From contig NZ_LZKJ01000029.1 in assembly GCF_001672775.1 (NCBI RefSeq), forward strand, positions 1 to 34,113: a stretch of 34,113 bases of DNA, written 5' to 3'. The notes below the pieces were generated by a model. That model searched no databases and had not been told where the DNA came from. It saw nothing but the letters and a program-made list of their open reading frames with translations. This document shows positions 1 through 8,835 of this stretch, one piece after another (positions within the stretch are counted from its first letter, which is position 1; every line of letters begins with the position of its first letter). The position numbers were made by a program, and so were the translations under genes. This DNA is from Mycobacterium kyorinense (GTDB lineage: Bacteria > Actinomycetota > Actinomycetes > Mycobacteriales > Mycobacteriaceae).

Positions 1-141
1 GTACCGCTCGGATAACCATTTGGCCTGCTCTGGGAGAATGGTCAGCGTGACCCTGATGGCCCGCATCGACCTGCGCGGCGCCGACTTGTCCGCCGCCCGG
101 CTGCGCGCCGCGTTGCCGCGCGGTGGCGCCGACGTCGACGC
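1..141 (+). repeat. Left arm of a 141-bp perfect inverted repeat (hisD 5' end)
   Basis: Bases 1-141 are the exact reverse complement of 597-737 by base-by-base comparison; pairing stops at 142/596. The arm carries the hisD upstream region, the start codon at 38 and about 34 codons. The true arm may be longer, because it starts at the first base of the window. The inner end lies at a near-palindromic GCGTCGACG. Confidence 0.95.
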
Positions 142-604
142 TGTGCTGCCGACCGTGCGGCCGATCGTCGAGGCGGTCGCCGAGCGGGGCGCCTGGGCCG
201 CGCTGGACTTCGGCGAGTCCTTCGACGGGGTGCGGCCATCGGCCATCCGAGTGCCCTCCGCCGAGCTGGCCACCGCGCTGGCCGGTCTGGCGGCCGACGT
301 CCGCGACGCGCTGCAGGTGGCGATCGACCGCGCCCGCGCCGTACACGCTGATCAGCGGCGGGCCGATCACACCACGACCTTGGGTCCGGGCGCGACGGTC
401 ACCGAGCGCTGGGTTCCCGTCGAGCGAGTCGGTCTGTACGTACCGGGCGGCAACGCGGTGTACCCGTCGAGCGTGGTGATGAACGTCGTGCCGGCGCAGG
501 CCGCCGGCGTCGGGTCGCTGGTGGTGGCCAGCCCGCCGCAGGCCGCGTATGGCGGCCTGCCGCACCCGACGATCCTGGCCGCCGCCCGGCTGCTCGGCGT
601 CGAC
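38..604 (+). pseudogene. hisD: hisD, histidinol dehydrogenase, 5' fragment (about 189 codons)
   Basis: Histidinol dehydrogenase is the zinc enzyme that oxidises L-histidinol to L-histidine in two NAD-dependent steps, the end of histidine synthesis. The fragment runs from ATG 38 (RIDLRGADL near the N-terminus) through [20 protein letters not shown] and [15 protein letters not shown] to AARLLGVD, where the mycobacterial protein (about 440 aa) should continue. From codon 605 the frame instead reads its own 5' end in antisense and stops at 742, so the catalytic C-terminal half is missing. ATG 38 is preferred because it gives the N-terminal length of the M. tuberculosis protein; ATG 56 is possible. 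It lies on the opposite strand to the expected hisD orientation. It could be a real rearrangement or, more likely, an assembly or amplification chimera at the end of a contig. Confidence 0.85.
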
Positions 605-700
605 GTCGGCGCCACCGCGCGGCAACGCGGCGCGCAGCCGGGCGGCGGACAAGTCGGCGCCGCGCAGGTCGATGCGGGCCATCAGGGTCACGCTGACCAT
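597..700 (-). pseudogene. hisD: hisD second copy, first about 34 codons only
   Basis: The start codon at 700 and the following codons are identical to those at 38-141 on the other strand. This copy is in native orientation and position, divergent from the nitroreductase-like gene with 47 bp between the start codons. After base 597 the sequence enters the inverted loop and hisD coding is lost. In an undamaged genome the full hisD would be expected to continue leftward from here. Confidence 0.8.
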
Positions 701-737
701 TCTCCCAGAGCAGGCCAAATGGTTATCCGAGCGGTAC
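597..737 (-). repeat. Right arm of the 141-bp perfect inverted repeat (hisD 5' end)
   Basis: This is the reverse complement of 1-141. It is the copy in the expected genomic place, since hisD is divergent from the Rv1598c-type gene in M. tuberculosis and this arm directly abuts that gene at 748. The inner end (597-605, GCGTCGACG) is shared by the two sequences that meet here, a 9-nt microhomology at the junction. Confidence 0.95.
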
Positions 738-740
738 AGT
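735..740 (+). promoter_or_regulatory. Putative -10 box (TACAGT) for a leaderless transcript
   Basis: TACAGT fits the mycobacterial TANNNT -10 consensus, and a start 7 nt downstream falls at 747/748, the A of the ATG. No Shine-Dalgarno sequence precedes ATG 748, which agrees with leaderless translation. Inferred from spacing only. Confidence 0.45.
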
Positions 741-747
741 GACCGCC

Positions 748-1158
748 ATGTCCGCCACCGACCGCCCGAACGACGACGCAAAGCTGCCGGTTATCTTCCC
801 GCCCTGGTTGGACCGGTTGCAGATCAAGTACATGAACCCGGTGGTGAAGAAGGTCGCGCGTTTCCTGCCCGGTACCTCGATCATCAAACACCGAGGTCGC
901 AAGTCCGGTAAGCCCTACGAAACGGTCGTGACGACCTATCGCAAAGGCAACCTGCTGGCCATCGCACTGGGCCACGGCAAGGCCGACTGGGTGAAAAACG
1001 TGCTGGCCGCCGGTGAGGCCGACCTGCGGATTTCCCGCCGTGAGGTGCACCTCACCAACCCGCGGATCCTGCCCCCCGGCAGCGACGGCGACGGGCTGCC
1101 CTGGCTGGCTCGCGTACAAGGGCGCCGGGTCGCGGTCTTGGTCGCTGATATCGCCTGA
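748..1158 (+). CDS. F420-dependent nitroreductase-family protein (Rv1598c type)
   Basis: A 136-aa protein of the deazaflavin-dependent nitroreductase family (DUF385 / Ddn-like split beta-barrel). Members use reduced F420 for quinone or nitro-compound reduction; the substrate of this one is unknown. Visible hallmarks are [16 protein letters not shown] (about residues 49-64), where the RKSGKPY stretch is the conserved cofactor-side motif, and [19 protein letters not shown], the typical N/D-W-x-x-N-L segment of the family. Length matches the M. tuberculosis neighbour of hisD. Start ATG 748 is chosen over GTG 739 because of the -10 spacing and family length. It is convergent with nadC; the gene found between them in M. 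tuberculosis (Rv1597) is absent here. A second family member lies at 30146-30583. Confidence 0.85.
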   Translation: MSATDRPNDDAKLPVIFPPWLDRLQIKYMNPVVKKVARFLPGTSIIKHRGRKSGKPYETVVTTYRKGNLLAIALGHGKADWVKNVLAAGEADLRISRREVHLTNPRILPPGSDGDGLPWLARVQGRRVAVLVADIA

Positions 1159-1173
1159 GCCAGAGCCGCCAGA

Positions 1174-1220
1174 CAGAAGCCAGGGCTGCGTTCTCGGACG
1201 AATCACGACCCGGGCTTCTG
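1174..1220. terminator. Possible bidirectional terminator between convergent genes
   Basis: CAGAAGCC (1174-1181) pairs with GGCTTCTG (1213-1220) around a 31-nt loop, followed by TTT on the + strand. It lies in the 90-bp gap between two convergent stop codons. The stem is short and the loop long, so this is weak. Confidence 0.3.
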
Positions 1221-1248
1221 TTTCGCGGTGCTGGCGACCCCGACGCTG

Positions 1249-2106
1249 CTACATATCCAGGCCGACGTCCAGCACGCGCACCGAATGGGTGAGTGCGCCG
1301 ACGGCGAGATAGTCCACGCCGGTACCGGCGTAGGCCGCCGCATTGTCCAGTGACAGTCCACCGGAGGACTCCAGTTTGACCGCCGGCGCGTGGGCGTTAC
1401 GGCGCTGCACCGCCGTCTGGGTCTGCCAGACCGGGAAGTTGTCCAGCAACACCAATTCCGGTTCCTCGGCCAATATCTGGTCGAGCTGCTCGAGCGAGTC
1501 GACTTCGACCTCGCACGGCAGATCGGGTGCAGTGGCTCGCACGGCGCGCAGCGCCGCGACTACCGATCCGGCCGCGGCGACGTGGTTGTCCTTGATCAAC
1601 GCCGCGTCGCCGAGCCCCATCCGGTGGTTGACGCCGCCGCCCACCCGGACGGCGTACTTCTGCAGCGCGCGCAGACCGGGCAACGTCTTGCGTGTATCGC
1701 GGATCTTCGCGCTGGTGCCGTGCACAGCCTCGACCCACGCGGCCGTCGTGGTGGCGATCCCGGACAGATGGCATACCAGGTTGAGCATGGTCCGCTCCGC
1801 GGTGAGCAAGCCCAGCGTGAGCGCCTCCACCGTCAGCAGCGACTCGCCCGGCTGCAGCGGGGTGCCGTCCTCGACGCGATCGATCACCCGATACCCGTCG
1901 GGACCCAGCACCTCGTCGAGCACCAGCAGCGCGACGTCGACGCCCGCGATCACCCCGGGCTCGCGGGTGATCAGCGACGCAGTGGCCATTACCCCTTCGG
2001 GCACCGTCGCGAGCGTCGTGATGTCCGGCCCGTAGCGCAGGTCTTCCTCGAGCGCACGGCCGATCGTGGCACGCGCCTCGGCCAGCTCGCACTCCGCGAG
2101 GGCCAT
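1249..2106 (-). CDS. nadC: Nicotinate-nucleotide pyrophosphorylase (quinolinate phosphoribosyltransferase)
   Basis: A 285-aa cytosolic enzyme that joins quinolinate and PRPP to give nicotinate mononucleotide and CO2, the third step of de novo NAD synthesis. Hallmarks are EDLRYGPDITTLATVP near the N-terminus, the active-site stretch KIRDTRKTLPGLR followed by KYAVRVGGGVNHR and ALIKDNH, and EVEVDSLEQLD in the barrel. Length equals that of the M. tuberculosis protein. Start ATG 2106 overlaps the nadB stop by one base (TGATG), which indicates translational coupling; the frame opens at 2112, but the internal ATG fits the family. It is the last gene of nadA-nadB-nadC. Confidence 0.96.
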   Translation of the reverse strand: MALAECELAEARATIGRALEEDLRYGPDITTLATVPEGVMATASLITREPGVIAGVDVALLVLDEVLGPDGYRVIDRVEDGTPLQPGESLLTVEALTLGLLTAERTMLNLVCHLSGIATTTAAWVEAVHGTSAKIRDTRKTLPGLRALQKYAVRVGGGVNHRMGLGDAALIKDNHVAAAGSVVAALRAVRATAPDLPCEVEVDSLEQLDQILAEEPELVLLDNFPVWQTQTAVQRRNAHAPAVKLESSGGLSLDNAAAYAGTGVDYLAVGALTHSVRVLDVGLDM

Positions 2107-3676
2107 CAGCACACCGCAGCCAGCGCCGCGGCGTGCACGGTGTTGTCCTCGGCCAGCCGGACGACGACGCTGCGCGCCTCGCTAGGAGCCGCCTGCGGGT
2201 ATTCGGCGCGATGATGGCAGCCGCGGCTCTCCTCCCGAGCCAACGCGGCCGCGGCCACCGCGCGGGCAGTCACGGTCAATGCGGCGTCTTCGAGGTCGAT
2301 ACGGCTCCGGAGATTGCGCACCGGCGCCGCCGAAAGTGTGTCCGCCAGTCGGTGCAGACCGTCGGCGTCGCGGACCACCGAGGCATCCCGGGTCATCGCG
2401 CCCTGTAAGCCGTTGCGCGCCAAGGCTGCAGCGGCCGACAACGCGGGCAGCTGGGCGTGTGACGGCCCGGCCGTGGCCGCATGCTGCGCCGCTGCCCGTC
2501 CGGCCCGCCCACCGACGACCAGGCCTTCCAGCAAGCTGTTGGAGGCCAGCCGGTTAGCGCCGTGCATCCCGGTTCGCGCCACCTCGCCGGCGGCGAACAG
2601 CCCGGGAAGCTCGGTCAGCCCGTCGACGTCGGTGACGACACCGCCGCAGCTGTAGTGCGCGCCCGGAACGACCGGAATCGGTTGCCGCACCGGGTCGATG
2701 CCGGCGGCCCGGCATGCCGCGGTCACGGTCGGGAAGCGGGTCTCGAAGCCGGCGATGGCACGAGCGTCGAGGTAGACACACGGGTCGCCGGTGGCCCGCA
2801 GCCGCGCGTCGATCGCGGCGGCGACGACGTCACGCGGCGCCAGATCCCCCATCGGATGCACACCGGCGGTTATCGAATCACCTTGAGCATCAATCAAAAC
2901 CGCGCCCTCGCCGCGGATGGCCTCGGTGACCAGGGGGCGGCGTCCGCCGCTGTGGCCGTCGTACAGCATGGTCGGGTGGAACTGGATGAACTCGATGTCG
3001 CTGACCGCCACGCCGGCCCACAGCGCCAGCGCGATGCCGTCCCCGGTGGAGCCTTCCGGGTTGGTGGTCGCGGCGTAGAGATGGCCCAATCCGCCGGTGG
3101 CCAGGATCACCGACGGCGCGTGAATGATGCCGAGCCCGTCGGCATTGGCGGCCAACACGCCGGTCACAGATAAGTCGTCGTGCAGCACTCGCAGCACTGC
3201 GTGGTTGATACGGATGTCCAGCACGCGCCCGGCATGGTCGAGCACCCGTTGCACCTCGGCGCCAGTCGCGTCACCGCCGGCGTGCACAATACGCCGGCGC
3301 GAATGTCCGCCTTCGCGGGTCAGCGCCCACTGCCCCGGCCGGGCCTCGTCGAATCGTGCACCGTTGCCGACCAATTCGGACACGGCCCGGTAGCCGTCGG
3401 CGACGATCGAGGCCACCGCATCGGGATCGCACAGGCCGGCACCGGCAGCCAGGGTGTCGGCGACGTGGGCGGCTACCGAATCCCCGGTATCGGGCAGCAC
3501 CACCGCGATCCCGCCCTGCGCGTAGTGGGTGGCGGTGACCCCGGGCGTGCGGTCGGCCTTGGACAACACGACCACACGCTGCCCGGCCCGTTGCGCAGCC
3601 AATGCCGCGGCCAGGCCCGCGACCCCGGTGCCGATGACAACGACATCGGCGCGCTGCTGCCAGGCCGGCTGAGTGA

Positions 3677-3680
<4 letters not shown>
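2106..3680 (-). CDS. nadB: L-aspartate oxidase
   Basis: A 524-aa FAD enzyme that oxidises L-aspartate to iminoaspartate, the substrate that NadA condenses with dihydroxyacetone phosphate. The N-terminal Rossmann motif is [30 protein letters not shown] and the central [10 protein letters not shown] segment are typical of the succinate dehydrogenase/aspartate oxidase flavoprotein family, and [20 protein letters not shown] lies near the end of the FAD domain. The open frame extends to 3830, but ATG 3680 is chosen because it overlaps the nadA stop as ATGA and places the GxGxxG motif at the usual distance from the N-terminus. It is the middle gene of a tightly overlapping operon, probably repressed by the divergent NrtR when NAD is sufficient. 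Confidence 0.96.
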
Positions 3681-4729
<1,049 letters not shown>

Positions 4730-4804
4730 CGCCGTTCCTCCTCATCGCTTCGCTTCGCATCGTCGCTGGCGCGGGTTATCGCCCGTTCCTTTCGCGCCGA
4801 TCAG

Positions 4805-4827
4805 GTTTTCGACTTACAATCGAAAAC
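4805..4827. promoter_or_regulatory. Probable NrtR operator, 8-bp perfect palindromic arms
   Basis: GTTTTCGA (4805-4812) and TCGAAAAC (4820-4827) are exact reverse complements around a 7-nt spacer. The site abuts the GTG start of nrtR and covers its putative -10 box. NrtR regulators are known to bind palindromes of about 21-23 bp near NAD genes. Inferred role: autorepression of nrtR and repression of the divergent nadABC, about 76 bp upstream of the nadA start. Confidence 0.75.
4815..4820 (+). promoter_or_regulatory. Putative -10 box (TACAAT) of nrtR, leaderless
   Basis: TACAAT lies inside the palindrome and is a strong TANNNT match. A start 7-8 nt downstream would be at 4827/4828, the first base of the GTG codon. 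No Shine-Dalgarno sequence is present. Confidence 0.5.
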
Positions 4828-5526
4828 GTGGTTCATACTAGCACCGAGCATGAGGTTCTCGCTGTCGTGTTCCAGGTTCGCGGGCTCGAATCGGGGAAAC
4901 CCCAGCTCAACGTGCTGCTGTGGGAACGGGCTCGCGATCCGGAGCGGGGTGCGTGGTCGCTGCCCGGCGGGCGGCTGCGCCACGACGAGGACATGACGAC
5001 CTCGGTTCGACGACAGTTGGCCGAGAAGGTTGACCTGCGTGAAGTCGCTCACTTGGAGCAACTCGCTGTGTTTTCCGATCCAGCCCGGGTGCCGGCCACC
5101 CGCACCATCGCGTCGACGTTTTTGGGCCTGGTGCCCTCCCCCGCCACGCCGGAACTACCGCCGGACACCAGGTGGCATCCGGCGGCCAAACTTCCGACCA
5201 TGGCGTTCGACCACGGGCCGATGGTGGACCACGCCCGAGCCCGGCTGGTCGCCAAAATGTCGTACACGAATATCGGATTTGCGCTGGCGCCAAGGGAATT
5301 CGCTGTGTCGACACTGCGCGACATCTACAGCGCGGCACTGGGCTACCAGGTCGATGCGACCAACCTGCAGCGGGTGCTGGCTCGCCGCGGCGTCATTACG
5401 CAGACCGGCACCATCGCGCAATCTGGGCGCAGTGGCGGTCGCCCGGCGGCGCTGCACCGCTTCACCGACACGCAGTTGCGGGTCACCGACCAGTTTGCCG
5501 CGCTGCGGCCGCCGGGCACGACTTAA
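4828..5526 (+). CDS. nrtR: NrtR, Nudix-like transcriptional repressor of NAD synthesis
   Basis: A 232-aa protein with an N-terminal Nudix-fold domain (about 8-150) and a C-terminal winged helix (about 155-228, including [20 protein letters not shown] and [13 protein letters not shown]). This is the architecture of NrtR, which senses NAD-related metabolites such as ADP-ribose and represses NAD genes. The Nudix box is degenerate: [11 protein letters not shown] then [10 protein letters not shown], so the catalytic R-E-x2-x-E-E pair reads R-Q and E-K. That suggests ligand binding without hydrolysis, though loss of activity is an inference. It corresponds to Rv1593c of M. tuberculosis and is divergent from nadABC. 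GTG 4828 is chosen because it is the first codon after the promoter-operator. Confidence 0.88.
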   Translation: MVHTSTEHEVLAVVFQVRGLESGKPQLNVLLWERARDPERGAWSLPGGRLRHDEDMTTSVRRQLAEKVDLREVAHLEQLAVFSDPARVPATRTIASTFLGLVPSPATPELPPDTRWHPAAKLPTMAFDHGPMVDHARARLVAKMSYTNIGFALAPREFAVSTLRDIYSAALGYQVDATNLQRVLARRGVITQTGTIAQSGRSGGRPAALHRFTDTQLRVTDQFAALRPPGTT

Positions 5527-5540
5527 GCGAGTCGACTGGA

Positions 5541-5558
5541 TTCTTAAAGCCTTCTTAA
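5541..5558 (+). repeat. Direct repeat TTCTTAA x2, 11-bp period, upstream of the lipase gene
   Basis: TTCTTAA occurs at 5541-5547 and 5552-5558, in phase on the DNA helix, 15 bp before the lipase start. It could be a binding site for a dimeric response regulator or part of the promoter. The evidence is pattern only. Confidence 0.3.
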
Positions 5559-5572
5559 GTAACAATGCCCCG

Positions 5573-6913
5573 ATGGACATTGGCAGCCTCGCGACCACAT
5601 CGACCGGCGCCGAGTGGATCGGCCGGCCCCAGCATGAGGAGTTGCAACCCAAGGCTCGCCCCGTCCTGCCGTCGAAGGACCCGTTCTACCAGCCGCCACC
5701 AGGCTTCGAGCACGCCGTGCCGGGGACCGTACTGCGCTCGCGCGACGTCGAACTGGCGTTTCTGGGTCTGATCCCGCAGCCCATCACCGCCACACAGCTG
5801 CTGTATCGGACCACGGACCGCAACGGCGATCCGCAGACGACGGTGACCACCGTGCTTGTGCCCGCCGACGTCAAGCCGGGCCAGGTCTGCCCGCTGCTGT
5901 CCTATCAGTGCGCGATCGACTCGGTGTCCTCGCGCTGTTTTCCGTCCTATGCGCTGCGCCGCCACGCCCACGCCGTCGGCTCGTTTGCGCAGCTGGAATT
6001 CTTACTGGTCAACGCGGCCCTGGCCGAGGGCTGGGCGGTCTCGGTGCCCGACCACGAAGGGCCGCACGGCTGGTGGGGCGCGCCGTACGAGCCGGGCTAT
6101 TGCGTGCTCGACGGGGTGCGGGCCGCGCTGAGCTCGGAGCGCCTGGGACTGTCCCCGTCCGCGCCGGTCGGACTCTGGGGATACTCCGGCGGCGGGCTGG
6201 CGACCGCCTGGGCGACGGAGGTCTGCGCCGACTACGCGCCCGAGCTCGACGTGGCCGGCGCGGTGCTCGGGTCTCCGGTCGGCGACCTGGGCAGCACCTT
6301 CCGCAAGCTCAACGGCAGCCTGTTTTCCGGTTTGCCCGCGCTGGTGGTGGCCGCGCTCGCGCACATCTACCCCGACCTGGACCGCGTGATCAAAGAGCAC
6401 GCCAACGATGAGGGCCGCGCGCTGTTGTGCCGGCTGGAGACGATGACCACCCTGGGCGCCGTGCTGCGGATGGTGCGCAAGGACATGGGCGCCTACCTCG
6501 ACCGGCCGCTCAACGAGGTCCTGGATATGCCGGAGGTCCAAAAGGTCTTCGACAGCATCAAGCTCGGTACGACGGTGCCGACGCCGCCCGTGCTGATCGT
6601 GCAGGCCGTGCACGACTACATCATCAACGTCGACGACATCGACGAGCTGGCCGATGCCTACTCGGCCGGCGGCGCCGACGTCACCTACCACCGCGACGCG
6701 TTCTGCGAACATCTGCTGCTGCATCCACTGTCGGCGCCGATGACGCTGCGCTGGTTGCAGGACCGCTTCGCCCGACGGCCCGTGGACACTCGGCGGGCGA
6801 GGACAAAGTGGCCGACCATGTTCAACCCGGCCACCTACACCGGCATGGCGCGCCTGGCCGTGATCGCGGCCAAGGTGATCACTGGGCGGACGGTGGAGCG
6901 GCGTCCGCTGTGA
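5573..6913 (+). CDS. Secretory-lipase-family alpha/beta hydrolase (Rv1592c type)
   Basis: A 446-aa alpha/beta hydrolase of the LIP (secretory lipase) family, acting on ester lipids or triacylglycerol. The nucleophile elbow is GYSGGG with Ser205; Asp348 (VQAVHDYII) and His380 ([10 protein letters not shown]) sit where the family's acid and histidine are expected. Other conserved parts are [19 protein letters not shown] and [20 protein letters not shown]. No clear signal peptide is visible, so secretion is not shown. The open frame reaches upstream to 5030 inside nrtR, but homology begins at ATG 5573; another ATG at 5565 is in the wrong frame. The last 35 bp overlap the convergent DUF2567-type gene. 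Native substrate is unknown. Confidence 0.85.
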   Translation: MDIGSLATTSTGAEWIGRPQHEELQPKARPVLPSKDPFYQPPPGFEHAVPGTVLRSRDVELAFLGLIPQPITATQLLYRTTDRNGDPQTTVTTVLVPADVKPGQVCPLLSYQCAIDSVSSRCFPSYALRRHAHAVGSFAQLEFLLVNAALAEGWAVSVPDHEGPHGWWGAPYEPGYCVLDGVRAALSSERLGLSPSAPVGLWGYSGGGLATAWATEVCADYAPELDVAGAVLGSPVGDLGSTFRKLNGSLFSGLPALVVAALAHIYPDLDRVIKEHANDEGRALLCRLETMTTLGAVLRMVRKDMGAYLDRPLNEVLDMPEVQKVFDSIKLGTTVPTPPVLIVQAVHDYIINVDDIDELADAYSAGGADVTYHRDAFCEHLLLHPLSAPMTLRWLQDRFARRPVDTRRARTKWPTMFNPATYTGMARLAVIAAKVITGRTVERRPL

Positions 6914-7523
6914 CCGGCTGGGGCAGCCGCGGTTCGATCGCGGGATAGCCACCGAGGTCGTCGCGCGCAGTCGCAGCGGCCAGCACGGCGTACACCAGCG
7001 CGGTGGTGGCAACGGGCAACAGCAGGGTGCACGCGATGTGCAGCGGCGCCTGGCCGAAGAACACCGGCGGCGCCTCGGTGAAGTAATACACCCGGTGCTG
7101 TTCGGTCACCGGAGCGGCGGCGAAATCGGTTGCGCCGTAGTGCATGTGGACCAGCAGCGCCCCAACCGTGGTGGCCGCCGCCGCGGCGGTCACCATCCCG
7201 ATGCACAGCGCGCCGACCATGCCCGGGCCGCGGTGCGCCCGCCACTGCCATGACAGCACCGCCGCCAGCACTGCGACCACATTCAACAGTCCGAGCATCA
7301 GAAACGCGGCGACGAAGAAGTGGTCGGATTCGTTGCCGAGGTAGTCGTGGACCCGGTCGCCGTCGCGGGTGAGCGCCACCACGCCGTGGATGGCCGGGGC
7401 CAGCCACGCCCACAGCGCACCGATCGACACCCCCGTCAGCAGCAAGCCGAGCACGACGGAAAGGACCGCCCGTCGCAGCGAGGTGCGGGGCGCAGCGGCC
7501 GGCGGACCGGCAGGTTCGGTCAC
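6879..7523 (-). CDS. DUF2567-type membrane protein (Rv1591 type)
   Basis: A 214-aa integral membrane protein of unknown function with about four hydrophobic segments: [40 protein letters not shown], a segment around [20 protein letters not shown], and [20 protein letters not shown]. The stretch [20 protein letters not shown] between the first two is a conserved extracytoplasmic loop in mycobacterial homologues. Start GTG 7523 overlaps the bsaP stop (GTGA), so it is the third gene of bioB-bsaP-this gene, although no biotin role can be read from the sequence. Its 3' end overlaps the convergent lipase gene by 35 bp. Confidence 0.8.
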   Translation of the reverse strand: MTEPAGPPAAAPRTSLRRAVLSVVLGLLLTGVSIGALWAWLAPAIHGVVALTRDGDRVHDYLGNESDHFFVAAFLMLGLLNVVAVLAAVLSWQWRAHRGPGMVGALCIGMVTAAAAATTVGALLVHMHYGATDFAAAPVTEQHRVYYFTEAPPVFFGQAPLHIACTLLLPVATTALVYAVLAAATARDDLGGYPAIEPRLPQPVTADAAPPSAQ

Positions 7524-7747
7524 CGCTGGGCTTCCAATTCGGCCGAGTCCACCTGTCCGTGGCGGGAACATTTCGCCCACCAGCCGTCGGGACGGACCTG
7601 CACCACCATTCGGCGGCCGCATTCGGCGCAGAATCGCGGCGGCTCCAAACCCAGCTGGGCCGCCGTGGGTACCGACGTGCCCGCCTTGGCTCCGGTGTAG
7701 ACGTTATAGACGCCGGCCCCGACCGGACCGGGCAGATCCACGACCAT
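7520..7747 (-). CDS. bsaP: Biotin synthase auxiliary protein BsaP (Rv1590 type)
   Basis: A 75-aa protein encoded directly after bioB. It has the metal-binding pattern C40-x2-C43-x16-C60-x2-H63 ([10 protein letters not shown] and WWAKCSRHG), suited to an iron-sulfur cluster or zinc. Recent work in mycobacteria assigned the Rv1590 family as an auxiliary protein needed by this type of biotin synthase; I rely on memory for that. Start ATG 7747 overlaps the bioB stop (TGATG) and its stop overlaps the next start (GTGA). An in-frame run extends far upstream inside bioB in another frame and is not coding. Such short genes are easily missed in annotation. Confidence 0.82.
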   Translation of the reverse strand: MVVDLPGPVGAGVYNVYTGAKAGTSVPTAAQLGLEPPRFCAECGRRMVVQVRPDGWWAKCSRHGQVDSAELEAQR

Positions 7748-8781
7748 CACAGGCTGGCGTTGAGCGCCTTGATCGGCATCTGCAGGTCGTCGAGCAGTTC
7801 CAGGTCGGCCTCGGCCGGACGGCCCAGCGTGGTCAGGTAGTTCCCGATGATCACGGCGTTGATGCCGCCCAGGATGCCTTGTTTGGCGCCCAGATCGCCC
7901 AGGGTGATCTCCCGGCCGCCGGCGAAGCGCAGCATGGTGCGCGGCAGGGCCAGACGGAAGGCGGCCACGGCTCGCAGCGCGTCGGCGGCCGGCAGGACCT
8001 CCAGGTCGCCGAACGGGGTGCCGGGCCGGGGATTCAGGAAATTCAACGGCACCTCGTCGGGGTCGAGATCGGCCAGATTGGCGGCGAACTCCGCGCGCTG
8101 CTCGAGCGTCTCCCCCATCCCGAGAATGCCGCCGCAGCACACCTCCATCCCCGCCTCACGCACCATCGACAGGGTGTCCCAACGCTCTTCCCAACTGTGG
8201 GTGGTGACGACGTTGGGGAAATGCGAGCGGGCGGTCTCCAGATTGTGGTTGTAGCGATGGACGCCCATCGCCGCCAGCCGGTCCACTTGCTCCTGGGTCA
8301 GCATCCCCAGCGAGCAGGCGATCTGAATGTCGACCTCGTTACGAATTGCTTCGATGCCGGCGGCCACCTGCGCGAGCAGGCGCTCGTCGGGTCCGCGGAC
8401 CGCGGCCACGATGCAGAACTCGGTGGCGCCGGTCTTGGCGGTTTGCTTGGCCGCCTCGACCAGGCTCGGGATGTCCAGCCAGGCGCTGCGCACCGGCGAA
8501 GCGAACAGCCCCGATTGAGAACAGAAGTGGCAATCTTCCGGGCAGCCACCGGTTTTCAGGCTGATGATCCCCTCGACTTCGACCTCGGGCCCGCACCAGG
8601 CCATCCGTACCTCGTGCGCCAGCGCCAGCAACTCCTCGAGCCGGTCGTCGGGCAGCTGCAGCACTTGCAGCACCTGGTCCTGGCTCAGGCCCTCCCCGCG
8701 CGTCAGCACCTGCTGTCGCGCGACGTGAAGGATGTCTGTGCTGCCGGTATCGGTGGTCGGTCGCGTCGCCGCCTGGGTCAC
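7747..8781 (-). CDS. bioB: Biotin synthase
   Basis: A 344-aa radical SAM enzyme that inserts sulfur into dethiobiotin to give biotin. The radical SAM cluster motif is C80-x3-C84-x2-C87 ([14 protein letters not shown]). Other family blocks are [60 protein letters not shown] and [13 protein letters not shown]. Start GTG 8781 has GGAG about 8 nt upstream and matches the M. tuberculosis N-terminus. It heads the bioB-bsaP-DUF2567 operon and is divergent from bioQ with the operator at 8806-8822 between them, so repression by BioQ when biotin is abundant is likely. Confidence 0.97.
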   Translation of the reverse strand: MTQAATRPTTDTGSTDILHVARQQVLTRGEGLSQDQVLQVLQLPDDRLEELLALAHEVRMAWCGPEVEVEGIISLKTGGCPEDCHFCSQSGLFASPVRSAWLDIPSLVEAAKQTAKTGATEFCIVAAVRGPDERLLAQVAAGIEAIRNEVDIQIACSLGMLTQEQVDRLAAMGVHRYNHNLETARSHFPNVVTTHSWEERWDTLSMVREAGMEVCCGGILGMGETLEQRAEFAANLADLDPDEVPLNFLNPRPGTPFGDLEVLPAADALRAVAAFRLALPRTMLRFAGGREITLGDLGAKQGILGGINAVIIGNYLTTLGRPAEADLELLDDLQMPIKALNASL

Positions 8782-8805
8782 CCACGTACTCCCGTCGCTG
8801 CCTTA

Positions 8806-8822
8806 CTTGAACGGTGTTCAGG
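8806..8822. promoter_or_regulatory. Probable BioQ operator (TGAAC-N3-GTTCA)
   Basis: TGAAC (8808-8812) and GTTCA (8816-8820) form a palindrome with spacer GGT, plus an outer C/G pair. This agrees with the biotin-regulator box known from actinobacterial BioQ. It sits between the divergent bioB and bioQ starts and next to the bioQ -10 box, so one dimer could block both promoters. Confidence 0.75.
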
Positions 8823-8823
8823 T

Positions 8824-8829
8824 TAGGCT
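8824..8829 (+). promoter_or_regulatory. Putative -10 box (TAGGCT) of bioQ, leaderless
   Basis: TAGGCT fits TANNNT. Counting its last T as -7 puts +1 exactly on G8836, the first base of the GTG start. No ribosome binding site is seen. The box touches the operator. Confidence 0.5.
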
Positions 8830-8835
8830 AGCGGC

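Noticed and set aside
1..737. Insertion sequence with terminal inverted repeats
   Set aside because: The arms are hisD coding sequence and the interior is hisD too; no transposase is present.
5030..6913. Single 627-aa open frame joining nrtR region and lipase
   Set aside because: The part before 5573 is nrtR in another frame; lipase homology begins at ATG 5573.
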